Part shown: positions 12,713 through 25,500 of the stretch, in pieces | Layout: each line of letters opens with the position of its first letter | Position numbering within the stretch: position 1 is the first letter of the stretch | From: Quillaja saponaria | Lineage: Eukaryota > Streptophyta > Magnoliopsida > Fabales > Quillajaceae | DNA length: 64,000 nucleotides | Assembly (NCBI GenBank): GCA_029379385.1 | Contig: CM055609.1 | Span: 7,006,001-7,070,000, forward strand | Reading direction: 5' to 3' | The notes under the pieces: generated by a model | What the model was told of the DNA's origin: nothing | What the model saw: the letters and a program-made list of their open reading frames with translations, nothing else | The model's database searches: none | Made by a program: the position numbers and the translations under genes

Positions 12713-15700
12713 TTAGCAAAGGCGTGCCGGTTTCTTCTTTTTTATTATTTTTTAATTTCGGTCGTTCATAAGAAGTTAACACGTCCGTACTGGTGGGCCA
12801 CCATCTCCACTGTTCCAGGCAGGAGGCAGCCAGGGATCTCCGCCGCGTTTGAATCAATATTTAATTGTTTCATCAGATCTGCGCCGTTCAAATATGACTC
12901 CCTTTTTCTTCAAAAATAAACTATTTTATAATTAGATTTATTTACTATATTAGTAATTGGTCGGTTTCACAAATTTTTTTTTATCTATAAAAAATATTTT
13001 TAATTAAATTTTTCTTATTTTCTAATCAATTCCTCCAAATTTTATTTTTTAAAATAAAAAAAATTAGACTTTCATTTAAGGTCAAAATCATTAAATAAAG
13101 ATAGAATATATAAAACTAGTTGAGATGACTAAAAATATCTGAAATTTTTTATTATTTGAAAATAAATATTGGAGTATAAAATTATTTAAAAATAAATAAA
13201 TAAGATTCCTGTAACAATTAAATTTGTATTAATGCTTTTTCTTTTAATGCATTAATATTTCTTTTGTTATATCTAAAAAAATTGAATATCATTACAATTA
13301 AATTTGTAAAAGATTTCACTGTATGTTTGAAGGACTGAGTCTTCCACTTGAAATTACATTTTTAGTCCTTTGATTTTTAAGTGAATCTTTATTTTTTTTC
13401 AATTTGTTATAATAAATTATTAAATTACTCCAATTAAATCTCTTTTTGCCGTCTTCTTCCTAAATTGATTTTGACAAAAATAAAGTGAATACGTGAAATA
13501 GAATAAAAAATAATGTAATTTATGACAAGATTAATTAAAAAATGAACAATTAATATTCAACTTTTTAAAATTTTGAATTAATAGTTAAATAATAAATTAT
13601 TATGTGGAATATTAAAATATTATTTGTTGAAAAAAAATAAAAAATTGATGGTGTAAAAACAATTAAAAAAATTAAAGTAAAAGGAGGAGAAGCCATGCAT
13701 AGTTTCTTCCCATTTGGCAAGGACATTTTTTAGATCCAATCAATCGGAGCTACCCGTCTACAAAGGTTTAGGAGGGTCAAGATTTTTTCTTTTAGGCATT
13801 TAGCATAAGAGAGATGGAGGAGGAGCGAGAATGGTATTTTTGGAAAAATGGAGGTGCTGGTTGTTCTTGGCCATGGAGGTTACGGTGGCGGTGGATGATT
13901 ATAAGCAGGGTGTAATTTGATTTCAAAGTTTTTTTTTCTTTTAATTTTATTAATACGACTTTTTTATTTATTTATTTAACCATAAGTCACATTTATTTTT
14001 ATACAAGTAGCAAATTTATTTGCTCAATATCACAAGTAGATAATATAATTTATCCTTCGTCAAATTTGTTAAGTTAAATTGACAAAAAAGTGATAGTGGA
14101 CTCTATTGAAATTTGTTTATAATTAGAGAAATTTAATTATAACATACTAAAAAGTAAAGGTCTAAAGTAATTTTGAGTCAAATTATAGGATGTAAAAATA
14201 TAATTTACTCTAGAAAATATTCTTTAGGTATTAAAATTGAAAATGGTGTAATCATCTAGAAAAGAAAAGAAGAAAAAACACTCATAGTTTGGGGCATATA
14301 AGATAATTCTTAATTTCCTCTTAGTATCTTTTTTTTTTTTTTTCCTTGTATTTAGAAGTGTAGGAACATTCAATGTATTTGATCAAAAGAGGAAGCATAA
14401 ATTACAAGTTTTTATATATATTAATATTAATATTAGTTCCACTAGATATTGTTAGAGCCTGCCATGTGATTTACTATAATTATTCTTTGAACTAAATTAT
14501 ATTTATTTGCTTTGTTTATAGATGGAGGGCATGTTACTTGAGAAAGGAGGGATGCATTGTGATTCTTTTTCATGATGCAAATAGCATGTGATGAACCCAA
14601 TATTATATGTTTGTTGAATGAATGATGCAATTTTAGTGGTGGAGGTTGTTAGGAAAGAACACAAAGCATGAGAGGAAATTTGCCATTGATGACATCACAT
14701 GATTTGAGTTTGACCTAATAAGTATTGTTTCTTCCCATTTGAATTTGACATCACATGATTCATATATACTAGCTGTACAACTTGGAGGCTGCCATTATAT
14801 TGGAGAAGATTACTAGGACTGCTCAACAAAATTGACTGGAATTAGTTGGCCATGAATTCTAGAAAAAAATGCTAGTTTTTGTTGTTGTTGTTCATGAATC
14901 TACTTGTCTTCATAGACAGGCTGTTAACCACAACTTCAGAAGCATTTACAAGTTATTTTCACAATATTTTTTTAATATATTACTTAGTAATCATATAATT
15001 AATAATTCATTGTTAATTCAATTGATAAAATATCTGTAGACTAAAAATCAAAATCTCATATCTAAATAGTAGAACGCATAAAAAAACTTAAAACACTCAC
15101 TATAATAATAAAATTTACTTTTAAAAAATAAAAAAGATTCTAAGTGAGTGAAAAATTAATTAATTTTAGAGAATCGATTTATATATATACCATCAGCTAA
15201 TATGAAAAGCCATTAAAATTAGAAAACAGAAAAAGCAAGCAACCCTTCAAATTTTTCAAGAGCCGCAAGACTCACACGTCCAGTAAATTAAAATGAGAAA
15301 GAAGAAGAATAAAAAAAAATGAAATATATTAATATCTGTATTTCATTAGCACTTGAGCTATCTAGGTCTAATTTGTGAGATGCTGGCCGACATTTATTGG
15401 GCCTAATAATTCAAGGCCCATTCTAAAATAAGTTCACAACTTTAAATCTAGTCATTGTAGCCCACTGCCTGCCCTAATTTCTTAATTAATTAATCTAGAA
15501 AACAAATGGATTATTTAATATTTTTCAATTAAATCCTCAACAGATTTAATTTTTACCACTATTGGTTAAAATTTAAAAATTAATTAAGTTGAGTCAAAAA
15601 ATATTTCTCTAATAATTTAATTATTTTATATACGATTTTGATTTAACAAGCATAGTTTGATTAATGTTCTAATTAGGCTGTTTCTCAATATTTTTTAGCA

Positions 15701-16984
15701 ATACTTGCTTAATAATTTAAACTCATCCCCCCATGTCACCCCTTTCGTGATCTTGAAAATAACACAACAGATAGGCCTTTCATTCATGTCCATCCATAAG
15801 TCACCACCACCATCATCTCTATATACTACTAAGAAATGTCAAAGCAATTGAACTATTAAAGTGTTTTTTTTTTTTTTTTCCTTTCATAGGAGGCACATAA
15901 TTAGAGATAACTCCCTCACTTTTCGTAAATTCTCATCCATATATAGTGATTGGTGATGGTAGAATTTGAAAGCAAAGATAAAATACAAATAAAAATAATA
16001 ATAAGATACACGAATAAAAACAAACAAACTTAGTAGTTAGCACGTCTATTTATTGATTGCAATATTTTATAAAATTATAGATTTGTACCTTGAACAGTAA
16101 GACGCGATTCAAGTAGTATAGACACATTTAAGCTTAGCAATTGAGAGATTGTTACTATGTGTTTTCAAGCTCGCAGGAATATACTTATGAGAAGGGATAA
16201 CCACGAATCCTTATGAGATTAGGCTACACCCAAATGATGTCGAGATAATCATGAAAAACCAAAAATATATATATATCTTGATACACATCACCTTAAATAG
16301 TAAATCCTGTGTTGATTTTTATATTGTTATCTCTACATTAAAATGTTAATCAACAAATCTTATATCAATTTATAATATTTAGCTGAAAGTCATAGTAAAA
16401 TAGAATATAATCAATTTTAATAGTTCATATAATAATTAGGCAAATGAAATCTTATTATAACTAATACTTTATTTTGATGTTTTTATTTATTTATTTCTTG
16501 TTATTAATGACCAATTTAGTATAAATATATATATATATTATAATAGGTAGTGCAAATCCATCTTGTTTAAAAAAAATTAAAAAAAAATATTCAAAGTTAA
16601 AGAATAGAACATATCTTTTTAAACTCCAAGCAATTTATTACAAATAAATCGCCGTAGTAATACACGACTGAATTATGCATCTAATTATAATAGTCTTATC
16701 ATATGGCGAGTTACTCACATAAATTTTATTTTCACTCATTTCGAGTAACTTTTGGAACTACTAAATTGAAATTGGATTTTCTTGATGATGTTGGCAACGT
16801 ACCAATTTTTTTTTAATCTAGAGGGCAACTTAACTAATTATGAACTTCTAAATGTTATTGTTAGCAATTCTTGTGTTGAAATGACATATAGAAATTTCAA
16901 AGAAAACATTTTATAAAATCAAGAATTATAATTTTTTTTTACATTAATTGGATAAGAAAAAATCTATACATATCTTAGACCCAA

Positions 16985-17054
16985 AATGATATTTTCTTTT
17001 ATGGTATTATTGGTGGTCTAATGATATTTTCTCTTATGGTATTATTGGTGGTCT
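16985..17054. repeat. 35-bp tandem duplication
   Basis: Two head-to-tail copies (16985-17019 and 17020-17054) containing ATGGTATTATTGGTGGTCT differ at one base (TTCTTTT against TTCTCTT). The near identity implies a recent duplication. Confidence 0.9.
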
Positions 17055-17260
17055 TTGTCAAATCCCTTTCATTCTCATGTTCATGAACTTCTTTATAGCT
17101 TTTTAAGCTACAAATGGCCATGCATGCTAATCCTATTCAATTAGATTAAGTGGGCTTTGATAATATTTTTATTAGCAATTAATGCATACACGAAGTAAAT
17201 TATTTTTTACATGTTCTGTGTTTTAATGAGTTGCATATCAAGTAGGACTTACGTTATTCT

Positions 17261-17770
17261 TTGTTGGAGGTATACACAATTTGATAATTGAAAGATTTAA
17301 AACAAAAGAATTAATAGGGTTTATATACATAAAGCATATTATTTTGTGCGCGTATCTCCTTTTAACGAGAAAAGATTCATATTTTATCTATTTTATTTTT
17401 TGTTAGAGGCATACGCAATTTGATAATTAAAAAGTTCAAAATAAAAGAATTAATAGTGTTTCATTATACGAATAAAGCATATTATTTTATGTGTGTAACT
17501 CCTTTTGACATGAAATGATATTCACATAAGATTTATATTTGAGTGACATTCTTCTTTGTTAAAGGTATACACTATTTGATAATTAAAAGATTCAAAATAG
17601 AAGAATTAATAGTGATTACATGCATAGAGCATATTAATTTGTGCATGTATCTCCTTTTAACGAGAACTGAATTTCACATAAGATTTATATTTGACTTATC
17701 TTCTTCTTTGTTATATATTATTTTGTGCATGTATTTTCTTTTAATGAAAAGTGAACAGGCTCATATATAT
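17261..17770. repeat. Degenerate tandem array, ~140-156-bp unit, ~3.3 copies
   Basis: Units start at about 17261, 17400, 17556 and 17708, each opening with TTTGTT followed by a variant of GAGGTATACACAATTTGATA in the first three. Each unit then carries AAAAGAATTAATAG, AGCATATTA and a TGTATCTCCTTTTAA-like block. The fourth unit lacks the first part. It is a diverged minisatellite-like array in intergenic DNA. Confidence 0.85.
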
Positions 17771-18064
17771 ATATTTTTTATTAAAAGAATATGATGCACT
17801 ATTACATAAGTGAAACATCAAAGGGTAAATGAGTCATTTAAATGAAAATTATAATTTAGATTTAAGTAATTAATTCATTTTAAACATGGATATCATACAA
17901 CGTTAAACAAAAACGAAAACATGCATTGCGAAGTTGCAAACTCCAAAAAAAAAAAAAACACCCATAAGACCCGATATCTGTGTATTCATTTTTCCCAAAA
18001 GCATAATCCGCTATGTTAAGTTTAATAAATGAATATGACATTAAGCCATTAACTGAAACTAACC

Positions 18065-18916
18065 TCACCGGAGTAACTCGCCGGAAAACTCACTGTGTCT
18101 CGTCGGGGAAATATCAATCTCTATTAAATTCTCTTCCTCAACATGAAATTCCAAACCTTTCTTCTTATTTCCATAATCCAGAGCTATCTCAATTAACCCT
18201 TCTCTGTCTTCTTCATCCCACCTGAAGCAAATGTTTTCCGGCGACTCCCATTTCCCGATTGCAGGAAATCCATCGTCAGACGAGCAATCAGAGTCTGATT
18301 CCGGGTAATAAAGTGATAATGATGGATACTTCTGAATACCAACATGTTGGGTGTATTCTTTCTCATTCGGATTCTCTTCTGCCTCTTCACCTTCATATGC
18401 TTCATGTATGACTTCCAATGGTGCTTTCACATCCCATTCCACAAATGAATCCACAAAACACGGGTTTGGGTCAAAACCCATTTCTGAATTGGACCCTGTT
18501 AGCGAATGACATGTGACCCATTGGTAAACTTCTTCAAGGGAATTGGTTAATTCAGGCTCAGAGGGTTTGCTTTCCTTTGCTCTGTTTTCTTTAATGGTTG
18601 TGGATACAGATAAGACTTTGTTTTCCTTGTGTTTCTGATTTCCATATTCAAGTCTCTGAATTGCCCCAAGTCTGAGTATGCAGAGTAAAAGAATTCCAGT
18701 GAGAATCAAAATCGGTGAGAAAATTATTTTCCAGAAAAAGTGAGGAAAATAAAGGAGGATCAAAGTGTAGAAGGTGACAATGCTTGAAAACAGAGGATCA
18801 TCAGGGGGAATTAATGAAAGAAAGAATGTTAATTGCCCCAAGAACAAGTTAATGACTTTATAAAAACCCAATGAGAAAACGAAAATCAATTTCAACAGAA
18901 CTTCATTTTCCTCCAT
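18065..18916 (-). CDS. Uncharacterised plant membrane protein with acidic C-terminal tail
   Basis: Single-exon frame of 283 residues. I start it at the ATG at 18916 (MEENEVLLK), because upstream in-frame codons give no ATG. The N-terminal ~85 residues are strongly hydrophobic, with two or three predicted membrane segments (about 7-37 and 43-84, e.g. LILLYFPHFFWKIIF and LILTGILLLCIL). The remaining ~200 residues are hydrophilic and acidic: SLEEVYQWV, a glutamate-rich patch around GEEAEENPNEKE, SDSDCSSDDGFP, then WESPENICFRWDEEDREGLIEIALDY and a second LIEIDIS motif. The repeated LIEI segments and WDEEDREGLIEI look conserved-type, but I do not recognise a named family. No signal peptide cleavage site is evident. 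It probably sits in an internal membrane or the plasma membrane with the tail in the cytosol. Function is unknown. Confidence 0.75.
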   Translation of the reverse strand: MEENEVLLKLIFVFSLGFYKVINLFLGQLTFFLSLIPPDDPLFSSIVTFYTLILLYFPHFFWKIIFSPILILTGILLLCILRLGAIQRLEYGNQKHKENKVLSVSTTIKENRAKESKPSEPELTNSLEEVYQWVTCHSLTGSNSEMGFDPNPCFVDSFVEWDVKAPLEVIHEAYEGEEAEENPNEKEYTQHVGIQKYPSLSLYYPESDSDCSSDDGFPAIGKWESPENICFRWDEEDREGLIEIALDYGNKKKGLEFHVEEENLIEIDISPTRHSEFSGELLR

Positions 18917-21900
18917 TGGGTGCAAACTTTTAGAGAAAATCAGGCTTCTAAGAGAGAAATTTGTATTGAAAAGATCAAACCCATTGATTAGCCAAGAGAA
19001 CAGAGCTGTGGATGATGAAGCTTCTGATGGGACTTAGAAAGCCACAATTCTAGAGAGAGAGAGGGGTTTAGAAAGTGAGTTTCGTGGGGTTTATAGGCTT
19101 TTGGTGGAGTAAAGAGAAGGCATGGAATAAGGGGAGGGTGGTCTATGCAATAACCAAGAAGGAAATTATACCAAAAAACACAGAAATCATCCTAAAAAGT
19201 TGTTTTGCTTTTCACCTTTCTTCTTCGTTCATGAATTTAAACAGTGTATTTAAGGCCTCCATTAGGTCCACCCCCTCAGAATTGTTAACCCTCCATAATT
19301 GTAGGGTTTTATACATGGAATCTGTTTTATTTTCTTTTTAATTAAGGGATCCAAGACATTGATTAGAGGTCCAAATTTAGCTTTAAATTTTCTTATATTT
19401 TTATAATTTCAGTTTGTGAAGCTTCCCTAGACTGCTAGACAAGGTGCATAATCCTCAGGTAAGTGGGTCAATGAAGGCCATCAAGTATAGAAAGACTTGC
19501 TCTTTATCTTTCTCAACATGTGTGCTGGTAGTTAGTAATTAACATTATTTTTTTGTGGAAAGTTTAGAAGAAAAACATGAAATTATTTATTTAGTATATG
19601 ACAGTATTAATTAATTAATTGTGCACGCTCAGAATTACATATTTTCAATAAATTGCTTAGAAAAATCCTATAAATTACCGACAGATATTATTATGAAAAA
19701 ATGACTATAATATTTATTTTTAATAAATGATGAAGGGGGTCTACCCAACTTTGCAATGAATGACCAAATTAGGATAATAATATAATTTTCATGACATTTT
19801 CAAAATTTAAACATACACCCTTGGAAATTTTTCCCAACCTCATTGCAGGTTAACTAGATTGAAAATGTAATTATCATTCACTAATATAAGAAAATTAGAA
19901 AAATAAAGTTTGGCATCATGAAATTAAGGGATCCATCAGTTAAATTTTAAGATCTCTAAGTTGAAAGTCATATATTCAAATTTTTAGTTAAGTGATAAAA
20001 TTTATAAAAAAATGAAATCGATTATCTTATTATACATAGCTCAAAACTTGATTTATTTTAAGTAATATTTAATAAGTTGTAACTAAACTAAAAAAAAGCG
20101 AGATTGACCCGACCTGATAATATAATTAGTCATATTGGTAGATATTACATTTTTCTTAATAGAATGTTTGTAAATATGTATGAGAAAACATGTTCCAATT
20201 ATTTGGTGATTATCATTGCTATTACCATTAGGAACCTAAAATTTGTTAGTTAGTAGTATTGAAAAAGTCCAAGCATAAATTTTGGAAAATGATGGAATCA
20301 ATTTAGTGGGTGTTAAAAAGTAGTTTTGAGGGCACAATCAGTCTATCATCTTTGCTATAAGTAATGACACCTTGTTTTTCTCTCATTCACTTTTCATGAC
20401 GAGGCCTATTTTTTAGCCATCTCTTTTCAAAGTCCTTAAAGAGGGCATCAAATCCCTTTAATTTCTTTATTGGCTAGGGATAAAAGATAAAGGACCAGTC
20501 TTTGTTGAATTCATGGACTTTGTTATAATAGTTAGGCAGTCCACTCATGCTTTAGAGACTGTACAGTGAACTTCAATTCATCAATCACTTTACAATCTAT
20601 GCGTATTATACCAGAATTCTAGTTGGCTGGTTTCTTGTAGGCCATTCTAGTTGAAGTAGCTGCAATGTGGACATTATGTGAACAGTGGAAAAGACACCTT
20701 TGATGATAGTAATGTGTCATCTTTTCTGTTCAAAATTTTTATAGTAATTGGTTATGAATTTTACTTTAAATGCATGATTTCTAGTTTCAATCACTGAGTG
20801 AGAACTGAGAAAGTGATATATATAATTTGAGAAGAGAAATAGAAACTAACTAGGTGTTTTAATTTTACTTTTTGTTTCTAGTTTCTTGATAGAAAATACA
20901 ATAAGTAAATACCCATACTCTCATCTTCTCATTCTTGCATACCATATTTGAACACTTCTTTCTGAAGCTAATGACAACCTTCTCACAGTTGTTGTTACTC
21001 TAAGCTATTAATAGGCAGAAATTCTGCATAAAAGGGTATGTAAATAGCAGTACTCTTCATTAAATCACACACATTGATGTGATTGAGGGATATGTGAGAT
21101 GCCATTCCATTTTGTGCTTAGCATGCACATGCTATGGACAAAGGTGGCTAATCCAACCAAAAGATGACTTCTACTTTTCGTTTTTGTCAAGTGGATATGG
21201 CCACTTTCCCTCTCTGTCTCCTCCCAACCCCAATAATAAAATGTGAATGTGGGTCTACCACTAAATCATTTTTGAGTTCCAAAGAAAGTACAGGTATAAG
21301 TATGATTGTATTAAGTAAAAGGAATACTGAATTTCCACCACCCTAAATTTCAGGGAGCTTTGGTACATTTACAAGCTCAAATCTTTCATTTTCAAGCCAT
21401 TAAGTACCTTTTTCCATAATTCATTTTTATAGACAAATGAGCTTCTTGTTGTGGAGAAGCTAGCCATACTTTCAAGCCAAGATTTCATGTGGAGGCTGTC
21501 AGTGGTGGCAGACAACGAATCAAAGTTATCAGTTCAGTGTTCTAAGGCATCAAGCTTTGAGGAGGAATTTCACTTTGTGCAGATTATCACATGGTTTTGG
21601 GGCCCTGTAGATGTCAAGGTTTGCTAAGACCTTTCCGTTAGGTCATACTGATACTTAGAAGTTTCAGACAGAAAAATGCTTCAATTAGGCTGAAGTCTGA
21701 ACTGCCTAAAATTGAACTTGAAGTGCGACAGAAACCATGTCCAAGTCCAACGTCCCACTCTGTCAAGTTTTTGTCGAGCAGTCTTGCACAAGATTACAAG
21801 AAATTAGAAATAATGCAATCTAGACGGTAAAATTTTCCTAGTTTTCCAGCCTAATGCAAGTTATGCAACTTGGTCCTTGAATGTATAATATAAAGCAGAC

Positions 21901-22522
21901 ACTTCAAATTAGTGTTGTGCCCTCTATCAAACACAAAACAACACAACATGGAAAGACCAAATCTATCATAAATATGAAAAATACTTTCCTGATTATATGC
22001 TGTTACCTATCCATGTCCCTATCGTAGTCGTGTCATGTATTGTCTCCTTTCCTTCCTTCTCCCTGCGTCTTAGACTGTTTATAGGTTCATGAAAAGTCAT
22101 TTCATGCAGGCATGCAGATAATAGTAATATCTAAGTGCAAGGATATATGACCTCAGAACTTCAAAAGGTTTATTGGTTAAGAATGCATGTATCATATCAT
22201 TCCTGTGTTGCATACCACAAAATTGCATTAATTTTGCTTTAAAAAGAAAAAAAAAATAATGAAGCAAGATGCGATCAGAAAATTCAGAACTGAGGTTTGC
22301 TGCTTTACTTTATAGTTTTTATGTATATAAAAATTATTTGTCATTAGTTTGACAATGTTACAGCCACTAAAATTGGCATGCCCGAGTTCTTGCCATGAAG
22401 CCCATACATACAAAATGTAGCATTCAGTGGACGTTCGAGGATGATCGGTTTAGAACATCAGCAGTCAGTAGTACCTTGGAGCCCTGGGGAGTGTATCCTC
22501 CAGAATACTGAATATTACCGGG
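18917..22522. other. Intergenic region, no gene seen
   Basis: About 300 bp after 18917 should contain the 5' UTR/promoter of the membrane-protein gene, including an AG-rich run at ~19051-19063. The rest, to the 3' UTR of the SPRY gene at ~22400-22522, is AT-rich with no convincing exon, RNA gene or transposon end. Confidence 0.55.
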
Positions 22523-25500
22523 CTATTTTCCATAAGGAGGTCTTGGAGGCAGAGTCCCATGGGGTGATGGTGAACCTGAGATTGAAAAGCAACAGAGCAT
22601 AATGTACATCTGAAAAACAATGAACTCTGTCAAACCTATAGAAACTAAATTAGGATGGATTAACATTCCAATTACAGCCCAAAAGATCACAACTGAAAAC
22701 CCCTTCCCCCTGGAACTGCCCAGATCTAATACGTTATTGGCATCAAGTTCTACTAACAAGCTGCTTTTGGCCAACCAAACATATAATCAAACTAAACTGC
22801 TAGAAAATAAAAAAAACTCCTACCATATGTTGGGGGCCAACCAAGGAATGACAGGGTTGCTCCAGAAGCCACTGATTGCAGGACCTCCAATATACTGCCT
22901 ACCATGAGTATTATAACTGCACGACATCAACCCTGTGTTTACAACTGAAGAGGGTTCATTCATGCTACCCCTGTAGCAGTCAGGAATAAAACTAGGACTG
23001 GAGGCATTATTGCTTTCAACAGTAGGGTAGCAATAGGGACCACCTATTTCAGGTTCTCTGCAGTCAGTAATACCCCTAGGAACAGGTTCTCGGTATTGTC
23101 CACCATGAGTAATAAAATTGGGTATCATTCTTGTGTTTTGCTCACTCATGCTACTCTTGTAAGGGTCAGGAACAGAACAAGAAATTGCATTATTTTTGCT
23201 TTCAACTGGAGGACATCCATAAGGCCTGCCTACTTCAGTGTCTCTGTAGTCAATACCAACTAAAGGAATGGAACCATAACCAGGATAATCAGGATAAGTA
23301 GCTCCTCTGGGTACAGGCAGATTTTGATTGCCTAGATGTATGTTGGGGAATGATCGTACACGCCCATGAGATCCAGCCGCTTGACTTGTTGCATTAACCT
23401 AGCATATACATATGTATCTGTCAAGACAGAACTAGGCACAAATGACACATACTATGAATAAGTATGCAGCTACAACTTACATTAGAGGGAAAACTGTAGC
23501 TACATGAAGGGAGAGGAGAATAAGAGTCTCGCCAATGACCACCACCATCTGAACTAAAGTGAAACACAATCAGGAATGATTCAGAAACAGTAAATGAACA
23601 AATGTACATAAAGGAGTCAATGCAAGTAACAGTCAAACTGGAAGAAAAGAAAACCTGCTAGTGTTCTTTGATTTTGCAAAGGAGGGCTGGGATATGACTG
23701 GAATAGAACTTTCCCGAGAGTAAGATGACGAGTGATTAGGTTTCGGTGCAGATGCAAGCGCATGCTTCATCTGATCCAAATGTCTCTGGGACTCAACTCG
23801 GTTTAATTCTACAAACATGACCTTATAAAAAAGACCAATGCATTAGTTGCATCACAATAAACAGTAACAAAACAAATATACATGTGACTGTACTAAGTAC
23901 CTCATCAAAATACTCATCCGAGCCAGGCATAACCTTGCTCATAGGCAGAACAAAATTGGCTGCAAGAAAGAAAAAAAAAAAAAAAGAGCATAAGATAAAC
24001 TGTAAGTGAAGAGTTATAATATAAGAAAAGGAGGTTGACAAAAGGAGAAAGAATATATATATAAAATGCTCCCCAAAGTACTAAGTTAAACTATCCAAGT
24101 AAGAAGTTAGGGAAAAATAAGAGAGTTGCAAAATACCTAACATCTGATTTACGGCATCATCTGGCAGCTCCTTTCCCATTTCTCTAGATCTTTTTTCAGA
24201 GCGCCATTTGAGCTCTTCTAGGCTTCGGAAATATGACAACAGCAATCTGAAAGAAACAGAAGGTATAATTCATGTAAAAGACCATCCTTCACGACAAAAT
24301 TACTCACTCTGTCCTGAAAAGTGTCAAGAATCATTATGGGATGAAGAGAGTGAATAAGATATAATATTATACCTTCCGATAGTAAGCAAAAGCCTTCAAT
24401 TTACGTTTACGTGCAGTCTTGTAAACATTTGTCTGGTCAATTATATAATTGTGTGGTGTGTTGGATGCTCTCATTAGAAGTGTATTAAAAATTTCAGTTG
24501 CTCGATTCATCAAGAGCTCAAACCGTTCGCCATAATTGTTCTTACGCAAGAGTCCAGGCACCTGCACAAAATTTAATTTCCTTTAACAAGCAAGCTAAAA
24601 AAATTAACAGAAAAAGAAAATATCAATATGGCCAGAAAGATGAGAAACCTTCATCTGATCCAGAACTAAGTTTGTCCCAAGCAAGACATAACGTTTCCCA
24701 GGATGCTCTTTTACCCATTGCTCAGCCCAAGTACTCTTGCCCGAAGCAGGTAATCCCACCATCATGATCACTTCACAGTCACTTGCATTGGAGAAAGTAG
24801 GTCCCCTAATTGTATTTCCATCCTCAAGAGCAGCAGTCCAAGGTTTAAAGCCTTCTTCAACTATAAGACCATCTTCAATGCTAAATTGCAGCTGAACCAC
24901 AACATTTTTTAACAGAATATGTGGAAATATTACTGATTCCCATTCTCTATCTTTTGCTGGAGATCCCACTTCTAGACCCAATGGAGTAGCATCAAATTGG
25001 ATTGCAGTACCCAACCATTTACCATTCTTGGAGAAACCAATGGAAGCCAAGGGTTTACTTTCAAGGTCAACAGCACAGACAATAGTATCACCAATGCCAA
25101 ACCTCTCACCATAATCTAAAAATTTCCCTGCATTTGAAAGTTTTCCCAGTGCCTCCATATCCAAAGCTATGATTGGACTCCCCAAGGCTCCCTACCATAT
25201 CATCCCCTCTAGAAATGCCAAGACGACAAACATGCTGCTGCTCAGGGGCAGTATCCTCCATATCAACCGGCTGTGCTGAAATAAGTTTACAACCAAAACA
25301 GTATTTCCCATTAATTATTCCAACGTTAGCACGTGCACCAGACCAACAATAAGCAAACCCCTTCTCGTGAAGTGCAGATCCCAGGAGACCGCGACCTTCA
25401 ATTTTGAAATCTGGCAACACAGCAGAACTTCACATAAGCAACCAGACACTCACAAAAAGGTCCTCATTTGGATTCAAGGATTAGAAAGGTACATATACAA

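Larger units (their letters stand above)
12384..18064. other. Promoter of the NADH dehydrogenase gene and a 5.2-kb gene-poor region
   Basis: About 500 bp next to 12383 is the promoter/5' UTR of the NDB2-like gene. Beyond 12900 the sequence is AT-rich, with no open frame resembling a protein. It contains two local tandem repeats listed separately and a 15-bp direct repeat TGACATCACATGATT at ~14688 and ~14747. The end near 18064 is the 3' flank of the membrane-protein gene. Confidence 0.6.

Noticed and set aside
12482..12919. 145-codon plus-strand open frame beginning MEEKMVFRC
   Set aside because: It overlaps the promoter/5' UTR of the NDB2-like gene, has no recognisable domain and biased composition, and shows no splice or family support.
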